This document shows, one piece after another, positions 9,078 to 17,836 of a stretch of DNA of 64,000 nt; position 1 is the stretch's first letter; each line of letters opens with the position of its first letter. The translations under genes and the position numbers were made by a program. Origin of the DNA: Neorhizobium tomejilense. GTDB taxonomy: Bacteria > Pseudomonadota > Alphaproteobacteria > Rhizobiales > Rhizobiaceae. The DNA is taken from the NCBI GenBank assembly GCA_002968845.1, contig PVBG01000017.1:1-64000 (forward strand). Reading direction: 5' to 3'. The notes beneath the pieces were generated by a model. The model saw only the letters and a program-made list of their open reading frames with translations. It ran no database searches and was not told the DNA's origin.

Positions 9078-9440
9078 TTATTGCCGGACGCTTGCGAGAA
9101 ACTGCTGAAACCTAGGTGACTTCGGAGACTGAAAAAGCTCCGCGGGAGAGCCTTCTTCTTCCACGGCTCCCGTGTGAAGAAAAACAACTTTATTCGAGAC
9201 GTCGCGGGCGAACGCCATTTCATGGGTGACGACCAGCATCGTTCGTCCCTCCTCGGCCAGCGATCGCATGACTTTGAGGACCTCTCCGACCAGCTCCGGA
9301 TCAAGCGCCGACGTCGGCTCGTCAAACAGCATAACCTTCGGGCGCTGGGCGAGCGCGCGGGCAATTGCAGCACGCTGCCGTTGCCCCAGCCGCCATCGTG
9401 AACTGGGAGGCGTAGCCTCGGATGCCTGACGGCAAAGCGC
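9078..9440 (-). pseudogene. remnant of polar amino acid ABC transporter ATPase
   Basis: On the minus strand, 9332-9078 reads as the C-terminal third of a HisP/GlnQ-type ATPase: Walker B MLFDEPTSALDP, H-loop VVTHEM and the closing EEGSPAELF. Upstream in the same frame GQRQRAAIARALAQ is recognisable, but the LSGG part lies in another frame (GYASQF... around 9400-9425), so there is a frameshift. The Walker A half is absent. It is a decayed fragment, not functional. Confidence 0.75.
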
Positions 9441-9658
9441 ACGCCTTCACGCCACCTGAACCGCAGCCGTACCCCAAAGGTGCTGTCCGAGGCTGGCATT
9501 TGATGACTGCATGGGCAGCATTTTGAGGCATATGCCGAATTCGTGATCAGCTAATGACATGAAAACACAGGCAACTTCGAAAAATACGCTATGAAAATAT
9601 CAATTGACATATCACAGAAGATACTGGAGGCTCGCCGTGATTATTGAATAGGGCTGTG

Positions 9659-10318
9659 ATGAAAATTCTTGTTCTCAATCCGAACAGTTCGGCGAAGGTG
9701 ACCGAGGCAATCGCATCGAGCATTGCGCCGTTGCAGGCGGTGACGGGGCACACGATCGTATGCGATCGCCTTCCCGATGCGCCGATCGGCATCGAGACCG
9801 ATGAGGATGTGGCGCTTGTCGCGCCTATGGTCGTCGACGCGATCGCTGCAAGCGATGCGGATGCCTTCGTCGTAGCCTGCTTTTCCGATCCCGGTGTTGC
9901 TGCGTCGCGGGCGGCGACGAGCCGACCGGTGGTCGGCATCGCAGAGGCTGCATATTATGCCGCGCTGCAGCTTGCGCCGCGCTTCGGCGTCGTCTCGCTT
10001 GGGGCTTCTTCGGTTGCTCGCCATGCGGCCCATATCGAACGGCTGGGCCTGACTGCGCGTCTCGCAGCGGACAGGGCTGTCAACATGTCCGTGGCGGAAG
10101 CGAACGACCTGAGCCTGGCCGGCGCGTCGGTCGCGCGCACCGCCAAGCTGATGGCGGAAACGGAGGGTGCCGGTGTCGTGATCCTCGGCTGTGCCGGCAT
10201 GGGCGGTCATCGTCCCGTGCTGCAGCAGGAGTTGGGCGTGCCTGTCGTCGATCCCGTTCAAGCGGCCGTTGCGGCCGCGATCAACGCGCTCGATCTCCAA
10301 TATTTCGCTAGGGGATGA
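9659..10318 (+). CDS. hydantoin/Asp-Glu racemase family protein
   Basis: 219 residues, the usual size for hydantoin racemase (HyuA/HyuE) and related Asp/Glu racemases. Both catalytic cysteines are in place: VVACFSDPG (C74) and VVILGCAGMGG (C178). The N-terminus LVLNPNSS is typical. ATG 9659 is chosen. An in-frame TTG at 9644 is closer to a GGAGG at 9626 and could be the real start. It opens a long co-directional set and lies four bases before the amidohydrolase, so racemising a cyclic amide substrate for that enzyme is the natural inference. Confidence 0.85.
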   Translation: MKILVLNPNSSAKVTEAIASSIAPLQAVTGHTIVCDRLPDAPIGIETDEDVALVAPMVVDAIAASDADAFVVACFSDPGVAASRAATSRPVVGIAEAAYYAALQLAPRFGVVSLGASSVARHAAHIERLGLTARLAADRAVNMSVAEANDLSLAGASVARTAKLMAETEGAGVVILGCAGMGGHRPVLQQELGVPVVDPVQAAVAAAINALDLQYFARG

Positions 10319-10322
10319 TCCG

Positions 10323-11693
10323 ATGGAGCTTGTCGTCAAGGGTCGCGTTGTGGTGCCGGATGGCATCCTGGAAAACGGCTGGGTAGCAATCTCCGGCGGT
10401 CGCATAGCCGCTGTCGGAACGGGCGAGGCGCCTGCAGCCGCGCGCGTCGACGACCGTGGGGATGCGCTTATCCTCCCCGGTGTGGTGGATGGCCAAACCC
10501 ATGCGACAAGCTACAAGGGCCTCCCCGGTATCGCCGACACGACGCGCTCGGCGATCGCAGGAGGGGTCACCACGTTGGTCGACATGCCCTATGACAACCC
10601 GGAGCCGCTTGATCGGCCGGAGCGTCTGGATGCCAAGGTCGCAGCGATAGCAGCGTATTCTCATGCCGACATGGCGCTTTATGGAACGGCGACCCGTGAG
10701 ACGGGCACGGCCAACTTGGCGGCGCTGATCGACGGCGGCGTTGTCGCCTTCAAAATCTCGTCGTTCGAGAGCAATCCCGTGCGCTTCCCGCGGATCGGCG
10801 AGGACCTCGCGCTCGACCTGATGGAGTCGCTGGCTTCGACGCGCATTCCGCTCGGGCTGCACAACGAGGATCAGGAGATCGTCATGGCTCGCATCGCGCA
10901 GGCGAAGGCGGCTGGCCGCAACGGGATCGTTGCGCATGCACAAGCACGGCCGGAGGCGGCCGAGCTGGCGGCGACCGGCCAGTTCTTGGCTCTCGGCCTT
11001 GCAAGCGGGGCGCATGTCCATCCGGTCCATCTGACGACGGAAGCGGGCTTTCGCCTGACCGGAGCGGTCGCCGGACTTGGTGCCGCGGCAACAGGCGAGC
11101 TTTGTGTCCATTATCTCTGGCTGGATGCCGCGCGCGACGGCGATCGGCTCGGAGCGCGGATGAAGGTGAACCCGCCCATCCGTTCGGCTGCGATCGATGG
11201 CTTGTGGCAGTCGATTTCCGACGACCTCGTGGCATTCGTCTCCTCCGATCATTCGAGCTGGCCGATCGACAACAAGCTGACCGACTCGATCTTCGATGCA
11301 GGTGCTGGCGTTCCTGGCCTCGAGACACTCTTCCCGGCGTTCTTCACGGCTGCCGAAGCGCGTGGCTTCGACGCTGCGCGCCTCAGTGCCGAATATCTGG
11401 CTGAGCGTCCCGCCCGCTTCTTCGGCATCGACGACCGCAAGGGTGCGATCGCCGTCGGCCGCGATGCCGACCTGGTCGCGCTCGAACAGGGGGCGTTCGT
11501 CTGGGACGAGGCGGCCTCCCATGACGGCCTGAACTGGAGCCCCTTCCACGGCGAGACCTTCACGGTCCGCGTGGCGGCAAGCTGGCTGCGCGGGCAGCTC
11601 GTCTGGGACGGCAAGAACATTCTCAACAGCCCCGGCAGCGGAGAATTCGTACCGCGCGCCACCGCCGGCTGGTATGCGACCGAAAAGGACTGA
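10323..11693 (+). CDS. cyclic amidohydrolase (hydantoinase/allantoinase/dihydroorotase-like)
   Basis: 456 residues of the amidohydrolase superfamily. The metal-site positions are DGQTH (D56, Q58, H60), candidate carboxylated lysine K144 in VAFKISS, H180 in LGLHNED, H236 in VHPVHLT and D309 in SSDHSSW. The first histidine of the usual HxH is glutamine, a variant I recall in some dihydroorotase-like proteins. ATG 10323 follows the racemase by four bases and precedes the DapA-like gene by two, so the three are tightly coupled. It probably opens a five- or six-membered cyclic amide. The substrate is not identifiable. Confidence 0.85.
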   Translation: MELVVKGRVVVPDGILENGWVAISGGRIAAVGTGEAPAAARVDDRGDALILPGVVDGQTHATSYKGLPGIADTTRSAIAGGVTTLVDMPYDNPEPLDRPERLDAKVAAIAAYSHADMALYGTATRETGTANLAALIDGGVVAFKISSFESNPVRFPRIGEDLALDLMESLASTRIPLGLHNEDQEIVMARIAQAKAAGRNGIVAHAQARPEAAELAATGQFLALGLASGAHVHPVHLTTEAGFRLTGAVAGLGAAATGELCVHYLWLDAARDGDRLGARMKVNPPIRSAAIDGLWQSISDDLVAFVSSDHSSWPIDNKLTDSIFDAGAGVPGLETLFPAFFTAAEARGFDAARLSAEYLAERPARFFGIDDRKGAIAVGRDADLVALEQGAFVWDEAASHDGLNWSPFHGETFTVRVAASWLRGQLVWDGKNILNSPGSGEFVPRATAGWYATEKD

Positions 11694-11695
11694 CG

Positions 11696-12622
11696 ATGGC
11701 GCTTCTTGACGAAAAGGCGCGCGGCGTCTTCGTGATCTCGGTCACGCCGTTCCAGGATGACGGATCGCTCGATCTGGATAGCCTCGACCGCGTGACGGAC
11801 TTCTACCTGGAGGCAGGTGCCGATGGTCTGACCGTTCTCGGCATGATGGGCGAAGCGCCCAAGCTGACGGGCGCCGAGTCCCGGAAAGTCATCCAACGCG
11901 TCATCGCACGGGCGCAGGGTAGGCCGATCGTGGTCGGCGTCTCGTCGCCCGGTCTTGCGGCCCTGGCCGAAGTCAGCCACGAGGCGATGGCACAGGGTGC
12001 CGCCGGTGTGATGATCGCGCCGCCGATGAGCCTGCGCACGGACGCGCAGATCCTGAACTACTACCGGCAGGCCTGTGGTTTCCTGGGCGGGGACGTGCCG
12101 GTCGTCCTTCAGGACTTTCCGCTGGCGACGACGGTGCAGATCAGCGACGAACTGCTCGGGCGCCTGATCGACGACCTGCCGCAGATCGTCATGCTCAAGC
12201 ATGAGGACTGGCCGGGCCTGTCGAAAATCTCGAAGCTTCGCGATGCGGAAAAGAAGGGTCGACGGCGCATTTCCATGCTTTGCGGCAATGGTGGCGTTTT
12301 CCTCCCCGAAGAGGTCGCGCGCGGCGCCGATGGCGCCATGACCGGCTTCGGTTTCCCGGAAATGCTGGTGCAGGTCACCGATCTGGCAGGCCGCGGCGAA
12401 ATGGATCGTGCTCAGGACCTCTTCGATGCCTACCTGCCGCTCGTCCGTTACGAGCAGCAGCCCGGCGTCGGGCTTGCGGTTCGCAAATATGTGCTGGCCA
12501 CGCGTGGTGCCATAGCCTCGGCCGCGCAACGCCAGCCCGGCGCGCAACTGGATGCGCTGGCGCAGGCCGAAGTGGAGCGGCTGCTTCGCCGGCAGGAAAA
12601 ACGTCTCGTGGAGCTGGGCTGA
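11696..12622 (+). CDS. DapA-family (dihydrodipicolinate synthase-like) aldolase/lyase
   Basis: 308 residues, a TIM-barrel class I aldolase family member. The Schiff-base lysine is kept (IVMLKHED, K168). The residues diagnostic of true dihydrodipicolinate synthase are not: the TT of GTTGE reads MM (50-51), the tyrosine of YNVPxRT reads Q139 in VLQDFPLAT, and the arginine is lost. It is therefore not a lysine biosynthesis enzyme. Lying two bases after the cyclic amidohydrolase, it more likely cleaves or dehydrates the ring-opened product. Confidence 0.85.
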   Translation: MALLDEKARGVFVISVTPFQDDGSLDLDSLDRVTDFYLEAGADGLTVLGMMGEAPKLTGAESRKVIQRVIARAQGRPIVVGVSSPGLAALAEVSHEAMAQGAAGVMIAPPMSLRTDAQILNYYRQACGFLGGDVPVVLQDFPLATTVQISDELLGRLIDDLPQIVMLKHEDWPGLSKISKLRDAEKKGRRRISMLCGNGGVFLPEEVARGADGAMTGFGFPEMLVQVTDLAGRGEMDRAQDLFDAYLPLVRYEQQPGVGLAVRKYVLATRGAIASAAQRQPGAQLDALAQAEVERLLRRQEKRLVELG

Positions 12623-12744
12623 TGGATTACGGATTTACCGGACGCAATCCGCCGGTTCCGGGTGCAAGCCGCGGGTTTGGCGCGGCGTGCAATACGTGGA
12701 GATAAATCAGTAAGTAAAATCGAACCAACAAAAAGGGGAATGAC

Positions 12745-13581
12745 ATGATGAAAAAAACACTGTGCCTTGCTTTCCTTGCCATGATGGCGACCTCCGCGCT
12801 GGCGGAACCGACTCTCACCAAGGGAAAGATCTCGTTTGCCGCAGATTTCGCCGCGGCTCCGAACCAGTTCATCCGCACCGATGGCCAGAAGGACGGCCTC
12901 AATGTGGACATGTGCGGTGAGATCGGAAAACGCCTCGGGCAGGAAGTCGAATGGACCAACCTTGCGTTTCCCGGCCTGGTCCCCGGCCTCCAGGCAAAGC
13001 GCTTCGACAGCCTCTGCACCGCGATCTTCATCAACCCGGACCGCCTGAAGATCATGAACATGATCGCCTACGTTCAGTGGGGCGAAGGCATGATGGTCCC
13101 GAAGGGCAATCCGGGCGGCATTTCGTGCGAAGGCAAGATCGGCATGCCGGCCAGCTACAATGCCTGCTTCGATGGCCTGGCCGGCAAGGTTGTTTCGGTC
13201 GCCGCCGGCGGCACGACCAACAAGAACCTGCAGGCGCAGAGCGACCGCATGGTCGCCGCCGGAAAGAAGGCGATCGACATCCGCGCCTTTGATTCCAACT
13301 CGGAAGCCATCCAGGCGGCCGTGACCAAGCAGGTCGATGCGGCCTACCTGAACGACCCGCAGGCAGCCTATTACATCTCCACCAGCAAGGCGCCCTTCGA
13401 CATGGCATTCACCGGCAACGCGGCCAACCGCCTTGCGATCACGACGCTGAAGGACAATACCGAGCTGGCGAACATGATCGTCAAGGCGCTCGAAGCGATG
13501 CGCGCGGACGGCACCTACAACAAGATCGTCGAGAAATGGGGCGTGGCTCCGGTCGATGCATTCGTCCTCAACCCGCAGTGA
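12745..13581 (+). CDS. amino-acid-type ABC transporter substrate-binding protein (SBP_bac_3)
   Basis: 278 residues with a signal peptide of about 20 residues (ends SALAEP). The mature part is a family 3 solute-binding protein, with the MCGEIGKRLGQEVEW and FDSLCTAIF blocks of polar amino acid receptors. It has four cysteines after cleavage. An AAAGGGGAATGAC ribosome site precedes ATG 12745. A 122-base gap from the DapA-like gene leaves room for a promoter. It serves the permeases at 13599 and 15434. Confidence 0.9.
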   Translation: MMKKTLCLAFLAMMATSALAEPTLTKGKISFAADFAAAPNQFIRTDGQKDGLNVDMCGEIGKRLGQEVEWTNLAFPGLVPGLQAKRFDSLCTAIFINPDRLKIMNMIAYVQWGEGMMVPKGNPGGISCEGKIGMPASYNACFDGLAGKVVSVAAGGTTNKNLQAQSDRMVAAGKKAIDIRAFDSNSEAIQAAVTKQVDAAYLNDPQAAYYISTSKAPFDMAFTGNAANRLAITTLKDNTELANMIVKALEAMRADGTYNKIVEKWGVAPVDAFVLNPQ

Positions 13582-13598
13582 TCTGATATAGGTTGACG

Positions 13599-14306
13599 AT
13601 GCAGTTCTCGGTCGAGACATTCCTGCATTATCTGGCCCAGCCACGGTTTGCCACCGTGGCTGGCGTCACCCTGCTGGTCGCGATCGCGGCGCAGGCGATC
13701 GGAACCGTAATCGGGTTGATCCTGGCGCTGTGTGCCCTGTCGCGGCACAGGGTCTTGCGGATATTCTCAGGGACCTGGGTCTGGCTTTGGCGTGGCACGC
13801 CGCCGCTGGTCCAGCTTTTCCTTCTCTATTTCGGCTTGCCCCAGCTCGGCATCCGGCTCGGGGTGCTGGAGGCGGGGTTGATCGGTCTCGGTTGCTACTC
13901 GGGCGCCTACATGTCCGAGATCATACGCGGTGCATTGCAGAGCGTGCCCCCCGATCAGATGCAGGCCGCCCGGGCCATGGGCATGAGCTGGCTTGCCGCC
14001 ATGCTGCACGTTATCCTGCCGCAATCGGTGCGGTTGATCCTGCCGCCGTTCGGCAACGAATTTTCCTCGATGATGCGCACCACATCGCTTCTTTCGGTCA
14101 TTTCCTTCAGCGAGCTTCTGCGCGTCACGCGAACCGCCATCAACGAAACCTACGCTGTCGTCGAACTCTATGCGGTCGCCGCTTTCTGGTACCTGCTGAT
14201 GTATTCCGCCTGGATCATCGTGCAGAGCCAGCTCGAACGTTACGCCGCAGCCGGCAGCGTCAAACGAAACATGACCAACGCCGCGACCCCGGCGGCGAAA
14301 GGTTGA
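13599..14306 (+). CDS. polar amino acid ABC transporter permease
   Basis: 235 residues, HisM/GlnP family, with about five membrane segments. The ATPase-contact loop reads QMQAARAMGMS followed by LPQSVRLILPPFGNEF. ATG 13599 is chosen. A TTG six bases upstream is in frame. It is one of two non-identical permeases in the set; the other is fused to the ATPase at 15434. They should form a heterodimeric channel. Confidence 0.9.
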   Translation: MQFSVETFLHYLAQPRFATVAGVTLLVAIAAQAIGTVIGLILALCALSRHRVLRIFSGTWVWLWRGTPPLVQLFLLYFGLPQLGIRLGVLEAGLIGLGCYSGAYMSEIIRGALQSVPPDQMQAARAMGMSWLAAMLHVILPQSVRLILPPFGNEFSSMMRTTSLLSVISFSELLRVTRTAINETYAVVELYAVAAFWYLLMYSAWIIVQSQLERYAAAGSVKRNMTNAATPAAKG

Positions 14307-14331
14307 GACACTCGTATTCCGGAGAAACTGA

Positions 14332-15429
14332 ATGAAGACCGCTGTTCTGTTCGGCGTCGGCGCCATGGGCGGGCGACTGCTGCGCGTACTCGAAGCCGAT
14401 TATCCTTGCGTCGAGGTCGTCGCGGCCGTGGACGCCGATGCCGCGAAGATCGGCCGCACGCTGGCCGACGTCACGGGCTACCAGCGTTTCGGCAGCGTAA
14501 AGATTGTCGGCGATCTCGCTTCGGCACTCGCCGGAATTTCAGGGAAGCCGGACGTGCTGGTGCATATGACGGAGTCCAAGCCTCACCTTATCAAGGAGCA
14601 ACTGCTTGATGCCCTGAATGCAGGCCTCAATGTGGTGTCGGCTGCCGAATCCATGTTCTATCCCGGCCTTCGCTATGGCGAGTTTGCTGAAGCGCTGGAC
14701 AGCGCGGCGCGGGCCAACGGCGTGTCGATCACCGGCACCGGCATCAATCCCGGTTTTTCGTACGATGTGCTTCCGCTGGTTCTGGCGCGCGGTACCAGCG
14801 CCGTGAAGCGCCTGACCATCCATCGCTGCATCGACGTCACCGGCACGGGGCCGGGGGATATCGAGCATGTCGGATACGGCCTGACGCCCGAGGAGTTCAA
14901 CCGCCGCATCGCAAATGGCCGCGTCGAGGGTCACATGGGTGCGCCGGAATCGCTGATCCGCATCGCAGATGCCCTCAATCTGGAGATCGACGAGATCACC
15001 GAGGCCTGGGATCTCGAGACGGCCGATTTCGAGGTCGACAGCGGCGACCCGACGCTCGGCATCCTGCCGCCCGGCCGTGTCATCGGCATCACCCAGCGTG
15101 CCCGGGCGCTACATCAGGGCAGGGAGGTGCTCAGCACCTCGCTTGCAATGTATTACCAGCCGGAAAAATTCAATCTCGTCGAAGAAGACCGGATCGAGAT
15201 CGATGGCGCGATGCCTGTCAAAATGTCGATCAAACCTGCCATGCAGTCGCTGTTCGGTGCGGCCAATATCATGGCCAATACGATCGTGCCGCTGGCCGAG
15301 GCCGGGCCTGGTCTCGTGTCGCCGCTGGATCTGCCTACGGGCGGCACTGTGCGCGGCGTTTCGCGCTACGCGGTGGATCCGTCGCGCCAGACAAGGCCCG
15401 GTTACCTGCCGGTTATGAGAAGGGTCTGA
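14332..15429 (+). CDS. DapB-like NAD(P)-dependent dehydrogenase
   Basis: 365 residues with an N-terminal Rossmann domain (FGVGAMGGRLLRVL, 7-20) of the dihydrodipicolinate-reductase N-domain type. It is much longer than true DapB (about 270) and resembles 2,4-diaminopentanoate dehydrogenase-like amine/imine dehydrogenases. It sits between two transporter genes, overlapping neither, and ends four bases before the permease-ATPase fusion. I infer that it oxidises or reduces an amino or imino acid derived from the imported compound. Confidence 0.75.
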   Translation: MKTAVLFGVGAMGGRLLRVLEADYPCVEVVAAVDADAAKIGRTLADVTGYQRFGSVKIVGDLASALAGISGKPDVLVHMTESKPHLIKEQLLDALNAGLNVVSAAESMFYPGLRYGEFAEALDSAARANGVSITGTGINPGFSYDVLPLVLARGTSAVKRLTIHRCIDVTGTGPGDIEHVGYGLTPEEFNRRIANGRVEGHMGAPESLIRIADALNLEIDEITEAWDLETADFEVDSGDPTLGILPPGRVIGITQRARALHQGREVLSTSLAMYYQPEKFNLVEEDRIEIDGAMPVKMSIKPAMQSLFGAANIMANTIVPLAEAGPGLVSPLDLPTGGTVRGVSRYAVDPSRQTRPGYLPVMRRV

Positions 15430-15433
15430 TTTC

Positions 15434-16927
15434 GTGGGTTTCGACGCCGGCATATTCCTGGATATCCTTCGGTCGCCTCTCCTGCTGAAGGCGGCCTGGG
15501 TGACGATCTGGGTTGCCGTCGTCGCTCAGACGATCGGAACGGTCCTCGGCTTCGTCCTGGCAGGCATGCTGGCGGCGCCCAAGCTGCTGCGCTGGCCGGC
15601 ACTCTGCTTCATCTGGGTGTTCAAGGGCACGCCGCTCCTGGCGCAGATCCTGTTCTTTTATTCTGCGCTGCCGCAGATGGGCGTCCCCTTGAGCCTGGTC
15701 GCAACCGGCCTGCTGTCACTGGGCCTCAACGAAGGGGCTCGCATGGCCGATATCGTGCGCGGCGGCCTGATGTCCGTCTCGCGCGATCAACGCGAGGCAG
15801 GCCTGGCGCTGGGACTTCATCACTGGCAGATCTTCCTCAAGGTGGTGTTCCCGCAGGCGATAAGGGCAATCATACCACCGCTCGGAAACAATTTCAGTTA
15901 CATGATCAAGGCAACATCGCTGCTCGCTGCCATCTCCTTCGCCGAGCTCCTGCGCGTCTCCCAGCAACTCGCCCAGTCGACCACCCGCGCGCTGGAAGTC
16001 TATCTGGCCGTCGCGCTCTGGTATCTCGTCATCCTGACGATCTGGATGCTGATCCAGCACCGGATAGAAAAGGCGGTTGCGCTGAAGTCCTCCAGCCAAG
16101 TGTCAGCACCGCCGCCGATCGTCGAGCGCACCGTGGTGCGAGCGGAACTGGGACCAGACGCGCCTTCTCGTCTCCACCCGGTGCTCGAAGCCCGCAATCT
16201 CAACCGCAGCTTCGGGCCGGTCAAAGGGCTGGACGATGTCTCGCTTTCTGTCGGCAAGGGTGAAGTTGTGGTGATCCTCGGACCGTCGGGGTCGGGCAAG
16301 AGCACGTTGCTGCGCGCGCTGAACTGGATCGAGCCGGCGGACAGCGGCGATGTCCTGCTTGCTGGCGAAAGCCTGCCGTGGGCCGACGCGGCCCGCCACA
16401 TCCCGCGACCGGAGCGTGTGCTTGACAAGCGCCGCCGGCGCCTCGGCATGGTGTTCCAGAGTTTTGCCCTGTTTCCGACGATGACGGCGCGGCAGAACGT
16501 TGCTCTCGGCATGCGCAGGCTTCTCGGCATTGCGAAGGCGGAAGCACTGGCGGCTGCGGACGGGCTGCTCGACAAGGTCGGTCTTGGTGACAAGGCGCAA
16601 TCCTATCCCGTGGAACTGTCCGGCGGGCAGCGCCAGCGCGTCGCCATTGCCCGGGCATTGTCCATGAAGCCGGATGCCCTGCTTTTCGACGAACCCACTT
16701 CCGCGCTGGACCCGGAATCGACCGGGGGCGTGCTGGGTGTGATGGCTGAGTTGGCGAGGCAGGGTTTGACGATGGTGATCGTCACCCATGAGATCGGCTT
16801 TGCCCGACGAATCGCCGATCGTATCGTCTACATGGAGCATGGGCGACTTCTGATGGATCTGCCGCGCGGGCAGGCTTTCAATGACGAAGCGCCCGATTAC
16901 TTTCGTGCCTTTCTGTCTCGCGAATAG
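15434..16927 (+). CDS. fused amino acid ABC transporter permease and ATPase
   Basis: 497 residues. Residues 1-215 are a HisM-type permease with about five hydrophobic segments and the EAGLALGLHH coupling loop. A proline/serine-rich linker (about 218-248) follows, then a complete GlnQ-type ATPase with Walker A GPSGSGKST (283-291), LSGGQ (395-399), Walker B LLFDEP (416-421) and THE H-loop. The usual arrangement is two genes. No stop or frame change separates the halves, so this is a true fusion. It starts at GTG 15434, four bases after the DapB-like gene. Confidence 0.9.
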   Translation: MGFDAGIFLDILRSPLLLKAAWVTIWVAVVAQTIGTVLGFVLAGMLAAPKLLRWPALCFIWVFKGTPLLAQILFFYSALPQMGVPLSLVATGLLSLGLNEGARMADIVRGGLMSVSRDQREAGLALGLHHWQIFLKVVFPQAIRAIIPPLGNNFSYMIKATSLLAAISFAELLRVSQQLAQSTTRALEVYLAVALWYLVILTIWMLIQHRIEKAVALKSSSQVSAPPPIVERTVVRAELGPDAPSRLHPVLEARNLNRSFGPVKGLDDVSLSVGKGEVVVILGPSGSGKSTLLRALNWIEPADSGDVLLAGESLPWADAARHIPRPERVLDKRRRRLGMVFQSFALFPTMTARQNVALGMRRLLGIAKAEALAAADGLLDKVGLGDKAQSYPVELSGGQRQRVAIARALSMKPDALLFDEPTSALDPESTGGVLGVMAELARQGLTMVIVTHEIGFARRIADRIVYMEHGRLLMDLPRGQAFNDEAPDYFRAFLSRE

Positions 16928-17058
16928 TCAGGGATAAGCCATGTGGAATTGCTTGCCGGCAAGGAACGCTGTCTATCCGCTGCGCCGTGGACGTGCATAT
17001 CTGCTTGAACAATGGCTGGATTGCAGGCCGAAACGCCGAATTATACATAGGAGAATGC

Positions 17059-17775
17059 ATGGGTGAGGTAACCCCAATCAGGAAGAGGCGGCGCGTGGTG
17101 CAGCCGGCAAAGCCGGCCTCGCTGACCGAGCAGGTCTATGATGCGCTGCGAACCCAGATTCTGACATGCGTCATCCGGCCGGGTCAGGAATTGAACGAGG
17201 CTGAAGTCGCGGAGCGCTTCGACATATCCAAGACGCCGGCCCGCGAAGCGTTGGCCGCCTTGCGGCAGGAGGGACTGGTCAGGTCTTTTCCGCGCCGTGG
17301 CTACCAGGTCACGCCGATCACGTTTGCAGACATGGATGAACTGTTCGACGTGCGAACCATCCTGGAAGCGGGAGCGGCTGAACTCGCCTGTACGAAGCTG
17401 ACGCCGGAGCAGATAGATCGCCTGAATTCCCTGGCCGATGCGACCTACAATCAGGGCGAGGAGCTCAGTCTGGCTACGTTCATAAGGTCCAACCGCGAAT
17501 TCCATCTGGCGATTGCGGAAGCGACCGGTAATGGAAGGCTCGTCCAGCTACTCACCCATCAGATCGATGCGCTGGAACGCTTCTTCTATCTCGGTGCCCA
17601 GTTGCGGGATGTGAACAACGAGACCAACGTCTCCCACCACCAGATCGTGGAAACCCTGGCCCGTCGTGACCAGGCAGCGGCGCGGGAAATCATGATCCGT
17701 CACAACGAGCAGACCCGCCAGGGTCTATTCCAAGCGCTCGCGACGGGGCGAGGGTACGACCTGATCAACCTCTAG
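17059..17775 (+). CDS. GntR-family regulator, FCD domain
   Basis: 238 residues. The winged helix (about 22-85, SKTPAREALAALRQEGLV) is followed by an all-helical FCD ligand domain with the DxxxR, NREFHLAIAEATGN and SHHQIV motifs that usually bind a metal and a carboxylic acid. ATG 17059 follows an AGGAG. In-frame codons further upstream are less plausible. It most likely regulates the surrounding uptake and breakdown genes in response to an acid intermediate. Confidence 0.9.
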   Translation: MGEVTPIRKRRRVVQPAKPASLTEQVYDALRTQILTCVIRPGQELNEAEVAERFDISKTPAREALAALRQEGLVRSFPRRGYQVTPITFADMDELFDVRTILEAGAAELACTKLTPEQIDRLNSLADATYNQGEELSLATFIRSNREFHLAIAEATGNGRLVQLLTHQIDALERFFYLGAQLRDVNNETNVSHHQIVETLARRDQAAAREIMIRHNEQTRQGLFQALATGRGYDLINL

Positions 17776-17836
17776 CGTCGGAACATCCGATGCAAAACTC
17801 AGGAAGCGCGGGCACTGAGGTCCCGCATGAACAGGA

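Noticed and set aside
11696..12622. Calling the DapA-family gene dapA
   Set aside because: The residues needed for dihydrodipicolinate synthase other than the lysine are replaced, and the context is catabolic.
10308..13644. Three long minus-strand frames opposite the hydantoinase, DapA-like and receptor genes
   Set aside because: The plus-strand proteins carry catalytic motifs, signal peptide and tight gene spacing; the opposite frames show none.
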